In this document: positions 12,610-23,945 of the stretch, in pieces | Numbering within the stretch: position 1 is the first letter of the stretch | Layout: every line of letters begins with the position of its first letter | DNA from: Piezodorus guildinii | Lineage: Eukaryota > Arthropoda > Insecta > Hemiptera > Pentatomidae | Length of the DNA: 64,000 nucleotides | Reading direction: 5' to 3' | Assembly: GCA_023052935.1 (NCBI GenBank) | Contig: JAJSOM010000017.1 | Coordinates: 33,195-97,194 of the forward strand | Translations under genes and position numbers: made by a program | The notes under the pieces: model-generated | Databases searched by the model: none | What the model was told of the DNA's origin: nothing | What the model saw: only the letters and a program-made list of their open reading frames with translations

Positions 12610-13455
12610 TTTACCCAACCCATCCTAATACTTTCCTTTCGACTTATGCTGATGACACGTGTGTGCTATCGGTAGATAATGATCCATTTACTGCCTCCTA
12701 CACTCTTCAATCCCACATCCGAGACCTTGAAGTATGGTGTCAGAAATGGAGAATTAAAATTAATTCTAACAAATCCCACCAAATAACCTTTACCCTACGC
12801 CGTAAACGAATGACTTCCTGCCCCACAGTATCCTTTAATGACACTCCACTAGCCCCTGTTGAACAGATTCGATACCTCGGACTCCACCTTGACAAACGTC
12901 TGACTTGGAATCCCCATACAAGACAGAAAAGACAAGAAACTGCCCGACATTTTCGACTACTCCAACACTTACTGGACAAACGCTCCAATCTTCCACTTAA
13001 TTACAAAAGACTTATTTATATGACCATCATAAGACCGATATGGACTTATGAAGTAGAGCTATGGGGCTCTACCAAACCATCAAATTCTTCTCGAATCCAA
13101 TCCTTACAATCCAAAATCCTTCGTAAAATCCTTAACGCTCCTTACTTTGTCACGAATAAGCTCATCCATAAAGACCTTAATATCCCATATGTTACTGAAT
13201 TAGCCCGAACCAGATATCAATCATTCCATGAAAAGCTCCGTTTCCACTCTAATCCACTAGTTTCTATCCTATCATCCTCTTCGATTTCTGATAATCTGAA
13301 AAGAAGATGGCCCCGAGACCTTCTAGTTTAAAATTTTTTAGAGTGCAGCCGATGGGTGGTATCTCTTCATGTATTTCATGTCAGATTACTGTATCCATCA
13401 CATTTACTTGTATATAATTATACAGTTGTAAATATCAATAAATATGTTAAATAAA
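12610..13455 (+). pseudogene. Jockey-type LINE, subfamily B, 5'-truncated copy
   Basis: The open frame from just upstream of 12663 to 13331 (222 codons after the first Met) begins inside the reverse transcriptase at the catalytic YADDT (about 12640-12655). It continues through QIRYLGLHLDKRLTWNPHTR and PIWTYEVELWGST to the C-terminus (RWPRDLLV). ORF1, endonuclease and most of the reverse transcriptase are missing. A 3' UTR with AATAAATATG and an A-run ends at about 13455. It is embedded between the two arms of the inverted repeat and is better preserved in frame than the related copies at 8093 and 18998. Confidence 0.85.
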
Positions 13456-13499
13456 AAAAAATATATATTTTTTATTTCAATTATCATTCATTTTCTTCA

Positions 13500-13920
13500 G
13501 AATCAACAACGGTTTTCACTTATGCCTCCGAAGGCTGAACATTGCCAAGTTCGCATGAAGCCCTGCTCCTGAGGTTCGAGAGGAAAACGTTAAGGAGAAT
13601 TTATGGTCCAGTACGCACTGATGGAATCTAGAGGATAAGGACGAATGCTGAAATAACTAGGCTATACAAGAATTCAGACGTCGAAAGGATCATCAAAGGC
13701 TTCGTTGGGCAGGGCATGTATGAAGTGTTGGCCAAGGAAAAGATTCCTAGGAAGGTCCAATATGAAAATATTTATGGGACAAGGAGAGTGGGAAGGTCTC
13801 GGCTCCGATGGATTGATGGAGTGGTAGTTGATGTCAGGTCCATATTGAAGATCCACAATTGGAGAGCAAAGGCAATGAACAGAGAAGACAGGAGGCCTCC
13901 TGCAGTTTAGTCCGCCATAG
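13500..13920 (+). pseudogene. RTE-like LINE C-terminal fragment
   Basis: Plus-strand frames give FERKTLRRIYGPV, then GQGMYEVLAKEKIPRKVQYE and RVGRSRLRWIDGV, ending RAKAMNREDRRPPAV (stop at 13908-13910). This order (RRIYGP, then IPRKV, RGRPRLRW, WR..A.DR) is characteristic of the region after the reverse transcriptase in RTE-like elements. At least one frame change and several stops lie before 13680. No catalytic region remains. Confidence 0.6.
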
Positions 13921-13931
13921 ACTATAATTTA

Positions 13932-14636
13932 ATGAAAATAAAGAAATGAATCACAAATTTGAAATTTCGAGGAATTAGTTATTTTAAGTATGTAGTTAGC
14001 GCCTAACCTAAGTGGAAGATGAACTTTTAATCTAAAAAGTAAAAACGCAAGAAACTTCAACGGTATTATAGGGCATATCTAGACATACTGAGATGAGCTT
14101 TAGGGCTCCTTTGAACCTTTGAATTTTTTGCTTCAACAATCCTTAAAATTCAAAATCTTCCGTATAATCCTCACTGCTCCTTACTTTTTCACAAATTAAC
14201 TCATCTATATAGATCGACATTTTTGTCTTTATTTATTTTATTTTTTTCTTGCGCTTTACTGATTCTAAAACTGTATACATATTTTTTTCTATCTTCAAAA
14301 ATAACTAAGTTATAGCCGTATTTATGCGTAAAATTTCAATTTTTTCTAATTATTCACGATTTATGGGTTTAAAAACACTAATAATTCTTTATCTATCTTT
14401 GAAAATAACGGAGTTACAAGCGTTCATAAATAGGCAAGATTTTAATTTTTTTTCAGTATTTCTTCGTTGGTCACGCTGTACTTATTCGAAAACTCTTTAC
14501 ATATTTTTTTTATCTTTAAAAATAACTGAGTTATGGGTGTATTTATGGATCAAATTTAAATTGTTTTATTTGCTTTTTGTAATTAGTCGCTTTTTTTATT
14601 AAAAAAACTAATACATTTTTTCTCTATACTCAAAAA
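13932..14636 (-). repeat. Right arm of the 2.8-kb inverted-repeat structure
   Basis: Reverse-complement partner of 11833-12549, holding the same AACTGAGTTAT units (14295-14560) and the same LINE subfamily B fragment, here in plus orientation (about 14070-14210). The outer edge falls at TATACTCAAAAAG (about 14636), pairing with CTTTTTGAGTATA-like sequence at the left edge. I found no target duplication and no transposase frame. Confidence 0.75.
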
Positions 14637-14704
14637 GTGATAGCAATAGTCAAAGTGAGGAAATATCATGGAGGAGATCAAAAACTCAGGCAGGGGTTTC
14701 AAGA

Positions 14705-14948
14705 GGAAAGTGGTGACGGATTCCATTTAATCGCTTTGAAGTGAGATGTCAGAGATGTGGTTTTTCCAGGAGAGGTTTTGGTCAAAGGTGAATCTATCAA
14801 TTCCAAGGTTTTTGATAGATTGATAGAATTTTATCGGCTTGTTATTCAGAAAAAGGGTAGGAATTGGAGGGAGAGTTTTAAGGAGGGGACTGGAACCTAC
14901 CCACTTTAATATTTCATAGTTAAACAGTAGTGAATTTCGTAGATACAT
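14705..14948 (-). pseudogene. CR1/Jockey-like LINE reverse transcriptase fragment
   Basis: The minus strand reads PIKFYQSIKNLGI and then FDQNLSWKNHISDIS, the conserved segment that follows the reverse transcriptase palm (N-LG-x-x-D-x-x-LSW-x-x-HI). Only about 70 codons remain. It belongs to a different LINE than the surrounding subfamily B copies. Confidence 0.55.
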
Positions 14949-15577
14949 ACCTTTTTCAATTTAAATCACTGTTTGTATACATTCGGCTTGTATTATTTTG
15001 TATGCAATGTATGCATTCTCTTCAATGAATAAATGATTAAACTATATTAAGTCCAATGAGTGTATATTAGCACCCAGCAAGTCTAAAAATACAAAGCCAA
15101 GATTGTCAGAGTCATGAGAATGGCTTCTATTAAGTAGTTCTTTGAGGGAAACAGGATACTCAAGCCTGCAACACAGTTGTTTTTATCTACTGACCCTATT
15201 TCTGTGGTCGAGGGTAATTACCTTTCTCCATCTTCTTGTTCCTGTCTCTAAGCTGACCTTTAGTGGTACTTCAGTAGTTAAATAAACAAATAATGTTACA
15301 GGTATGTCAGATTTTTTAAATTATGTCCTAATTAGGTATTATATACTTGTAAAAAATTTTATCGCTGTATAATCAACAAACTTATATGTAATGTTTTAGC
15401 TAATTAAAAAGCTAAAGAAAGACGAAATCGCTTTATTTTATTTTATTTTTTTAAAGTAAATTAAATTCTATATCGAACTGCGATTTTCCTGTAAAATTCG
15501 TATACTTTTTTCATTTTTTTTCGTCGTCACAAAGGTAAGTTATTGCAAATAATAAACACAAATAGTTGAAAAACACC
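14949..15577. other. Intergenic DNA, no supported gene
   Basis: No open frame of note and no repeat termini were recognised in this stretch. Confidence 0.55.
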
Positions 15578-15579
15578 TA

Positions 15580-16301
15580 CAGTGAGCGTCAAAAGTATTC
15601 TGAATTCGTATTTATTTTCATTTAATAACTATATTTCACAACTGTTAATTTATATAATTCCTTTTAATTCATAAATCTTTAAAAGTGACTCTCAGAAAGA
15701 AAAATCACAAACCAGATAACCGAAATGTATATATATTTTTTTTAAAGAGTAAACAATTAATATTGTAAAATTACCTGGTCATTCAGTGTCAAAAGTATTC
15801 GGAAATTGTAATATCCTGTTGTTTAATGGTTTTAAATGTTCATGACATAATGTTATGGCTTTTGTATTGTTTAAGCATGAAAAGCCAGAATTAAATGTAG
15901 AAGTAAGATGACGAATAAATTAATTTTTTATCATACGCGCGACCATGACTCTGGAACATATATACTTTATATATTCAGATTTAGTTGCTGCAAAATTTTA
16001 AAATATTCTCGGAATCTTTCTTCCATCTTTTCTTTTAAATTTAATTAACTATTTGAGAATCCTACTAAAAAAGAAAATCAGGAAATACTATATTCAAAAT
16101 GAAAATAGTCTCGAGAAACTATAATTGCTTGAGTGCGATAATATTTCACAGCAAACAATCAATTAATTAGTAAGATCAATTCCTAGTAGGCTAAAATGTA
16201 TAATCATACAAAATGTTTCACCAACTGGATTTCTATTTATGATCACTGAATTAATATAGTTAGGAAACCACGTAATTCCGAATACTTTTGCACCATTGAC
16301 A
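15580..16301. mobile_element. Tc1/mariner-like non-autonomous element
   Basis: CAGTGAGCGTCAAAAGTATTC starts at 15580 just after a TA. A second direct copy of the core (GTCAAAAGTATTCGGAA) is at about 15788. The inverted counterpart (TTCCGAATACTTTTG) is at about 16277-16290, close to a closing TA at 16302-16303. A TA target, a CAGTG start, the AAAAGTATTC core and a double direct repeat in the left end are typical of Tc1-like elements. The interior of about 700 bp holds no transposase frame, so any movement would depend on a transposase from elsewhere. Confidence 0.55.
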
Positions 16302-16303
16302 TA

Positions 16304-17621
16304 CTCTATTTTTATTATTTTCCCAAATGTTAAATTTTCAACGAATTTTTATTTTATTTATTTTTTTAATGTAGATGATAATTTGTATGTTTTTAATATA
16401 CTTAATATCCTTAATTTAAATAGGTTGATCAAGGCACAGCGCTTAGAGTAGTTCCAGTGAAATGTAGAATGTTCTAAATTATGTTATTTAGCATCAATTG
16501 TTATTGTATATTTCATTACATTGTATTAACAATGAACCTTTGGTATATACAATGTGGTATTCATATAATTCAAACATGAATAGTAACCCTACCCTGTACC
16601 GACATGTCAAAGAGGAGCTTAGACAGAAAAGCTATTCAACGTTAGCTCAGTAGGCACGCCGTCAGTTGAATGACGGGCTCAGTAATTTTTCTAAGAATGT
16701 CAATCTATCAGGATTTTGTTTGATCCGATTGGCAAATAATGGCAAATCTATTCATCCAGTATCGTTATTTCTAAAAATAAATATTCTTTAAAAAAGGTTG
16801 AGCATTTCAATGGAGCTTAATTTATTTTAAAAAAACATATATTTATATGTATATTCATGTACATTGAAACTTTGAAGACAGATTTATTATAAAAAATATT
16901 ACCGATCTAAACCTTAATCAAATAAATAAATTGATATAAAATGGACACATTTTTTGAATTAATTGTTAATCACTTTTTCATGAATATAATTTATTTACGT
17001 ATTTAACATAACTAGATTATACATTCTATAACTAGATTATTTTGCGTATGAAAAATTACATGCGTTATCGGCTCTTGATATCAAATTAATTTCCTCTTAA
17101 ATCCAAGTTGTTCAAATTTAAACGTTGATATATCCATCTTACTTGGTCTTGATCAACATGGTTATATAGTTTCTCGTAAAGAAGTCAATGAATCAGTATA
17201 CCAAAAAACAATGTTTATATTCAAACTAGTTTCAATACTAATAATTATGATTTTAAAGGAGCAACATGGTCTACAGAATTGAGCGCTACGACAAAAATTT
17301 TTGAGCTCTGGGTCGAGTATCGGCTGTGAAAGAATAATTATTTCTGCCATTTGGGCGACACTAGGGTGGAGTGACCTATCTGGTGCACAGTCGCCATGTT
17401 CACCTTATTTGGCCATTGGCCTAAAATCAATACGAATCGCTGTATACACGATACATAGTGTATATACTTAATCTAAGATCTAGGCCATGTGCGTTTGCAG
17501 GAAGGGAGAAGGAACGAGAAACTGGTGGGACAAATACAAAGTATTAAACTAGAAGATAAACTAAAATGAGGTTTCAGGATTAAATATATAGTAAGACCTC
17601 AAATTTCTAGGCTATGCGAAG
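16304..17621. other. Intergenic DNA, no supported gene
   Basis: I see no gene. Around 16640-16680 the text resembles a tRNA D-arm (GTTAGCTCAGTAGGC), but there is no matching B box, so I do not call a tRNA. Confidence 0.5.
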
Positions 17622-17806
17622 TTTTTTTTTTTGGGTCAGAGGGTGAGGACAGGGGATTTTTGCCATGTTAAAAGTCACTCTTCCCCTCGGTACCGAGACG
17701 CAAACTCTCGTTAATTAATTCAAGTAATTGTTTGATCTCAATTTTCGGTAATCTAGCAACGCGCTTACCCAACAACGCGTGTTAGCTCACTCGGCCACCT
17801 CACCCT
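17622..17806 (-). mobile_element. tRNA-like retroposon (SINE candidate)
   Basis: On the minus strand the segment opens with GGTGAGGTGGCCGAGTGAGC, a very good type II (Ser/Leu-like) A box at 17785-17797. It ends about 180 bp later in a pure A-run (the T-run at 17622-17631 on the plus strand). The B-box position reads GAGATCAAACAATTAC and is poor. The head plus A-tail layout suggests a SINE. No target duplication was found, and the 3' end also carries CCTCACCC, the inverse of the head, so an inverted-repeat origin is an alternative. Confidence 0.4.
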
Positions 17807-18053
17807 TTTATATTTATTAATGATATTTACTTCCAAAGAAGTACTTAATATTCCAATTATTAAAGTGTGCTTAAATAAAAAATTATAATTTAGACCAACT
17901 TGGCATCTCATTTAATTTTTTTCTGTTTTCTTGGCATTCTCTATGAAAAATCCTGCTTACTTTCTTTCGATGAGCCTTCATATGTTAAAGAGTACACTTT
18001 TTTTAAATATGATTTTTCGTATTTTGAAATACGCTGAACCAAGAGTCATTAGG
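17807..18053. other. AT-rich intergenic DNA
   Basis: Nothing recognisable. Confidence 0.5.
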
Positions 18054-18057
18054 TATC

Positions 18058-18364
18058 CACCAACGGAAGGCTTTACCCTTCCCCTAAAACTATATCTGAA
18101 TTCCGATTGGCTGAGTAGGATGAGAGGAACATTAAATAAGCCAATCAGAAGGGCGTACGAGAGAGGAATGGATGTAATTCCGACAGGGCGGGAACTGACG
18201 ACAATCACCAGTCGCTGATCGCTCTTGTAATTGCTTCCTCTCCTCTTTGCTAATTATGACCATTCTAGATTAGGAAATGAGCGACCATCGATTTGTCATT
18301 TTTGTTGCCATTTCTAGGCTCTGATATCCTCTCACCGATTTCAGAGTGTGTCATTCCGTTGGTA
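18058..18364. repeat. GC-richer segment bounded by short inverted repeats
   Basis: ACCAACGGAA near 18059 is matched by TTCCGTTGGT near 18354, bounding about 305 bp that is clearly richer in G and C than its surroundings. It contains two CCAAT-type boxes in opposite orientation (ATTGG about 18106, CCAATC about 18141). It could be a miniature inverted-repeat element or a promoter-like island. No flanking duplication was found. Confidence 0.3.
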
Positions 18365-18597
18365 GACGCTGTTGGATAATTCAAACATTTTTTTTTATTC
18401 CAATCTCTGAATAATTATAAAAAGAAAGATACCATTGAACAGCAATATAGTGATGTGCGTATAATAGTTTCAAATGTTAGTCTTTTCAGAATCCGAAGTC
18501 TTTCATTAAAGTTATAATTTACCGTTCCATTTCAACATCATTAGAATAATATTTCTATAATATTACAACGTACAAATGAATATCTGTATTTGATTCG

Positions 18598-18780
18598 TTT
18601 TTTAAAATAAAAACAGTAATACAGATGCATAATATACCGTTGTAAAGCTAAAGATTTTAAAAAAATATATCATTACATACACAATATTTTAAAAATTAAT
18701 AAAAAGACAAACGAAAATAACTGATTATTGTCCATATGATACAGTATATTATTTCATCCAACACATGTTTATAGCGAAAA
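18598..18780 (+). repeat. Dispersed repeat family, partial copy
   Basis: Shares with 21170-21360 the sequence around CAGTAATACAxATG, ATATACCGTTG and AAGCTAAAGATTTTA, in the same orientation. It is a partial, diverged copy of the non-coding family described at 20577-21410. Confidence 0.5.
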
Positions 18781-18997
18781 TTAATCTAATAAATACATTA
18801 AACTCTTTTTACCTCTGAGCTCAAAATTCTATTATACCAAAATAGTATCTAAAATACCAACCGAAGTAATTTTAAAGCCGTGCACTGGACTATTTAGTAA
18901 ATTTATATTGAAACGGGTATCGCTTACTAAACCTCATATTATTTAAAAATATATTCTTTATATCTTTAATCTGAATTATCAACTTTTTTTATTTTAG

Positions 18998-20056
18998 TTT
19001 TATGAGTCTGGCACCAGGGACTGCTTTACGAACTCCGTCAATTCCTCACCCCTACATATTTCCTATTAATGCGTTCCTACCTTACTGGCAGAACCTTTAA
19101 GGTAAACCATAACATTTTTAACTCATCCACATTTTCCCTATCTGCTGGAGTGCCTCAAGGTAGTATCTTACTATCTACTCCCTTTATACAGCTGACATTC
19201 CACTCCATTATCACCCTGTCATCAATACTTAGGCTGATGACACGTGTGTCTTATCCGACCATAATGATCCAACTACTGCATCCCAAACTCTTCAGTCCCA
19301 CATCACAGCCATTGAAGAATGGTGTCAAAATTGGAGGATTAAAATAAATCCGACCAAATCACCTTTACCCTTCGTTGCGAACCGATGACTTCCTGCCCCT
19401 CAGTTTCCTTTAATAATATTACCCTTACTTCTGTAGAGCAAATCCGATACCTAGGTCTTCATATTGACCATCGCCTTACTTGAAATCCACATACAAGACT
19501 GAAACGACAAGAAACTGCTCAAAGATATCGATTACTAGACAAACTTACAACACTTACTAGACAAACGTTCAAAACCTCCAATATATTACAAAAGATTCAT
19601 CTACATCACAATTATTAGACGTATTTGAACATATGGAATCGAGCTTTGGGGCTCTACGAAACCATCTAATTCCTCCCACATCCAGTCCTTACAATCCAAA
19701 ATACTTCGCAAAATCCTGAATGCTCCTTATTTTGTCACAAATCAACTCCTCCATAATGATCTAAACATCCTATTTGTTGCAGACATAGGCCGTGATGGAT
19801 ACTCCTCTTTTCATTCTAAACTCCCTGCCCATACAAACCCACTTGTCCGTAATTTATCTTCCTCAGATATCCCTGATAACCCTTCAAGGTGACGGAAAAG
19901 AAGGTGGCCTACTCTCTTAAAACAGTTAGTGAAGTGCTACCACTGGGTAGTTCTTTCTCAAGACATTTTCATGACTTTTTATTTTCATTCTACATATCTA
20001 CTTATTGTGTTCTTTAGTACGGTTGTAAATTACTATAAATAAATTAAAAAAAAAAG
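18998..20056 (+). pseudogene. Jockey-type LINE, subfamily B, decayed copy
   Basis: The copy starts at CTGGCACCAGGGACTG, close to the point where the copy at 8093-9118 begins on its own strand. It covers a reverse transcriptase segment (SAGVPQGSIL near 19140-19170), the catalytic site region (near 19230) and the thumb (LDxRLTxNPHTRLKRQE-like, about 19455-19510), to an A-run at about 20056. The catalytic Tyr codon position reads TAG just before Ala-Asp-Asp, and several further stops and shifts occur. This is the most decayed of the three subfamily B copies. Confidence 0.8.
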
Positions 20057-20576
20057 TTTTATATTTATCAGTCATTTATTTTCTATAATTAATGAAATAG
20101 TCTCATTACCCTAATAACTCTTGGAATATTTTTATTGCATGGGCATGTGCATGGCGTTTTAGTGCTACATAATAAGCCGTGAAAATGCGTGACAGTCAAA
20201 TAATGACTGAATTATATTTTACCACTAGATCAACAGATAGCGGTTCAGATAAGTTTATGACAACGTACTTATGAAGTTAATTTTAATATATCAATTATTA
20301 TTAGCATAATATGATGTGATTTGCAGATGTTATACGACCACGTGTAAATTTGGAAACCTCAGATATGGTGCATATAAAAAAAATAAAAGATTCGAGTCGT
20401 TCCTTTCTACCGAAGATCGAGATTTCGGTTTGATAAAAATGATAATAAAAAATACAAATTACTTACACAATCTTGAGAATTGTGATGAATTTATAGAAAA
20501 GTATTGAAGAAGAAATACGTTTGGCGTAAAAGGAATGTAGCATACGGATTTTTTTATTTTCACTAACTATATATAT
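20057..20576. other. Intergenic DNA
   Basis: No supported feature in this stretch. Confidence 0.5.
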
Positions 20577-20687
20577 GTAGTAAGGGAAAGTATTGCGATC
20601 GTGAAAACTTTCGAATTCCAGCTTTTAACGGAAATACACATATAAGGGTCCCCTGAGTCCAAATAACCAAGTCCCGAAAAAGGTCTG

Positions 20688-20723
<36 letters not shown>

Positions 20724-21410
20724 GTAACTCCCGGGCCTAAATGGTAAGTCCTATAAAACTGAAATTTCACATTTAAGACGAATATACGCCCCAGACGTTA
20801 CAAAACCTTTTTCATCAAAATGAGCTTACCCAAAGATCCACTTTATACTACGTATTTTTGCACCTTTCTTTGATTTTCTCGAAAACGGTTCCGACGATTT
20901 TGATTAAACTCGGTAATGTAGAATTTAATAGGCTTTAATATCATGTGGTTTTCATTCTGATTAAAAAGGTGTGACAGGGCCTAAATGCCGATATTTTAAA
21001 TTTCTTTCTCTAAAGTACCTTTAATTTTGTTGATTCTATGAATATAAACTATATTATCTTGTTACCACTGATGAAAAACAAGTAAATATATAAATTGAAT
21101 GAATTCGATACCCAGCTAAAGGAGATAACAGAAAAAAATATTTTTTTAATGCGATTTTTCGTTTTTGAATATACGAACAGTAATACACATGTATGATATA
21201 CCGTTGGAAAGCTAAAGATTTTAGAAAAATATCATCTTATATTCAAGCTTTTAAAAGTTAATAGAGAGTGATGGAATGAAGATAAAACTGTTTATTTTAG
21301 ATAATAATATAATAGATTTTTTAATGAAACACATGTTTCTATATAAATTCGATTTAATTAATTCTTTATCTCTAACTGTATTTGAAAATTCTTTCATTGC
21401 TTTTAAAAAT
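20577..21410 (+). repeat. Dispersed non-coding repeat family, longest copy
   Basis: Starts around GTATTGCGATCGTGAAAAC and carries an internal (TG)n array (20686-20722). Then come blocks such as GATTTTCTCGAAAAC, GATTTTGATTAAACTCGGTA and GATATACCGTTGGAAAGC. Related copies lie at 51477-51900 (plus) and 61900-62690 (minus), with a partial one at 18598-18780. The order of blocks is the same in all, and in two of the three long copies the variable part is a TG/CG dinucleotide array at the same place. No coding capacity and no clear termini were recognised. Confidence 0.65.
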
Positions 21411-21411
21411 G

Positions 21412-23640
21412 GAGGTGCTTGAACTTCATCTTCACATCTCTCTTCCACAAAATCCCGATGTACAAATCCTTTACCTCAAGAACTCCTGGACCTTATCCAA
21501 TTCAAGCGCCGTTATAGGACTATCTGGCAGAGGACCAGGCATCCTGATGACAGGAAATCATACAATTATTATTGTAAATTAGTTAAAAATAGATTGACAA
21601 CCTACAGATCCCAATCCTATAATTCTTATCTTTCCTCATTATCCACTTGTGACCATTCCCTCTGGAAAGCAACTAAAAAAATCCTTAAATACCATCATAT
21701 CTCTCATCCTCTCCAACGTCATGATGGTTCCTGGGCCTCGTCAGATGATACTAGAGCAGAGGAATTTGCTAAACATATTGCAAACACATTCACTCCTCAT
21801 CCTGAACTTAATCCTGCCCAGTTGAAGAATCCCTCTCCTCGCCGATTCCTCTCTCTTTACCTCCTAAAGCTGTCAACCCCTCTGAGGTCAAATTCCTAAT
21901 CGATAAACTTAAACCTCGAAAATCTCCTGGATTTGATCTCCTCACTTCCCAAATCATTAAACAACTTCCCAAAAAGGCTATAGTATTCCTGACCTACATA
22001 TATAACTGCATCCTCCGAACAACCCATTTCCCTCTGATGTGGAAACACTCAACCATTATACTTTTCCTTAAACCGGGCAAACCTGTTAATCATACCTCAT
22101 CCTATAGACCAATCAGCTTGCTCCCTATACATTCCAAATTATTTGAGAAAATCCTTCTGAAACGCATCCTTCCGTTAATCCAACTCGACAAAATCCCATC
22201 TCACCAGTTTGGTTTCCGCTCAGGCCACTTCACTGTTCACCAAGGTCTTCGAGTTGTTGACCACATATCCTATGCCCTTGAAAGCAAGCAATATTGCACA
22301 GGTGCCTTTCTGGACATAGCACAAGCATTCGACATGGTGTGGCACGATGGCTTGCTTTTCAAACTAAAAACCCTATTACTCCAAGCCCTATATCTAATCC
22401 TTCGATCCTACCTCTCTAACCGCTCGTTCCGAGTCCGTTGTGGTTCTGAATTCTCAAGTTGTTATCCGATAGAAGCCGGTGTTCCACAAGGTAGTGTCCT
22501 CGGTCCTATACTCTACATCTTATTCACCTCAGATATTCCCACCTTACCCGAAAACTTCCTGGCAACATTTGCCGATGATACAGCTATCCTCTCATCCCAT
22601 CCAGATCCTGTTACGGCATCCTCAAACCTCCAATCACATCTCGATCTGATTGAAAAGTGGTGCAATCATTGGCGCATCAAAGTCAATGAATCAAAAAGCA
22701 AGCAAGTCACCTTTACCCTTCGACGCAGATCCTGCCCTTTTGTCCATTTTAACTCTATTCCTCTCACCTTTTCTGACACAGTCAAATGCCTTGGTTTCCT
22801 CTTAGACAAAAGACTGACATGGAACCCCCATACTAGACTCAAACGACAAGAACTCAATCGACGATATGGCCAGCTATATAGACTACTAAACAGAAAGTCT
22901 CATCTCTCAACGGACAACAAATTCTTAATTTACAAGACTATTCTTAAACCAATTTGGACCTACGGACTTGAACTGTGGGGAACAGCAAAAGTTTCGAATA
23001 TCAAACGTATCCAATCCTTTCAGTCTAAAGTCCTTAGAACAATAGTAGATGCCCCATATTATGTCACCAACAAAACCTTACACCATGACCTGAATATCCC
23101 ATTTGTCCTTGATCTAATCCCATCCAAATTCTCAATCTTCCATCAGAAGCTTACTTACCTTCCTGATCCCTTGGCACACTCCCTATCCAGTTCCAAACAT
23201 CCATATTACCCACCTCGTAGGTTGAAGCGGCAGTGGCCCAGAGATCTTTTGTAATTATGTTATTGGAGTGCTGGCAATGGCCAACTTCTCCACTCATGCC
23301 CTGAGTGTATGTGGCTCTAGCGCCCTCGCGCAGCCTCCACTGGCTCTCAAGACCAGTGACGCAGCTGAATGAGAGGCGCTGGGATCTTCTGGCATTGTGC
23401 CTCGACATCCACTAGTGGATCTCGAGGTTTGATTCAGTGATCCCAGGGGCAGTTTGTAAATATTGTAAGTAGGTATGAATGGGAACAAGATTGTTATTAT
23501 TATTTTTGTGTATATATATTTTTTTTTCTTTTATTTGTTTAGTCTCTATTAATTTTGTTTTCTTTAATTTTATTTACAATGTACATATGGTATGAATGAT
23601 TTATTTTATCTCTAATACTCATTGCCCCAGAAGGTGGCAG
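21412..23640 (+). pseudogene. Jockey-type LINE, subfamily A, 5'-truncated copy
   Basis: Coding starts in the linker between endonuclease and reverse transcriptase (about 21430) and is shifted several times before 22037. From there one frame of 405 codons runs to the stop at 23254. It contains fingers/palm motifs (YRPISLLPIHSKLFEKILL; GAFLDIAQAFD), AGVPQGSVLGP, catalytic FADDT (about 22570), the thumb (LGFLLDKRLTWNPHTR) and the C-terminus (RLKRQWPRDLL). AFDMVWH and FADDT are intact. ORF1 and endonuclease are absent. The 3' UTR (to about 23640) contains CCAGTGACGCAGCTGAATGAG, shared with the fragments at 9447 and 33530. An errantivirus-like element sits immediately downstream. Confidence 0.85.
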
Positions 23641-23649
23641 ATTGTATTA

Positions 23650-23945
23650 AATTTTGGTGTTCGTGCTCGTTATTGTAAAAAAAATATTTTATTTATTCAA
23701 AAGTTACAAAATATCGATAATAACACTTTAAAAGACAATAATGACAATCTTGATAATAACAATATGGCTATACTAGATCTGACATAGATTACGTACCGTA
23801 ATTACTGCGAGGACTTGAAGAGAGTGAGTGTGTGTGATCCCTGGGAGAAGGGACAGGGTATATAAAGGTTAATAGGACTGCTGAATAAGATTCAAGGAAT
23901 ATGGTGTGATCTGCAGGTGCACTATGGCCTCATGGTGGCGTGACT
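23650..23945 (-). repeat. 3' LTR of the errantivirus-like element
   Basis: About 296 bp, nearly identical to 30851-31148. On the minus strand it begins AGTCACG and ends AATT. Two overlapping AATAAA polyadenylation signals lie at 23688-23697 (minus strand). The plus strand carries a good TATA box (GTATATAAAGG, about 23858-23868), which points into the element. Confidence 0.93.

Noticed and set aside
16640..16690. Possible tRNA gene (GTTAGCTCAGTAGGC)
   Set aside because: No B box and no cloverleaf partners at the right distance.
23850..23870. Plus-strand TATA box as the promoter of the LTR element
   Set aside because: It points opposite to gag, pol and env, and the polyadenylation signals and primer site place the element on the minus strand.
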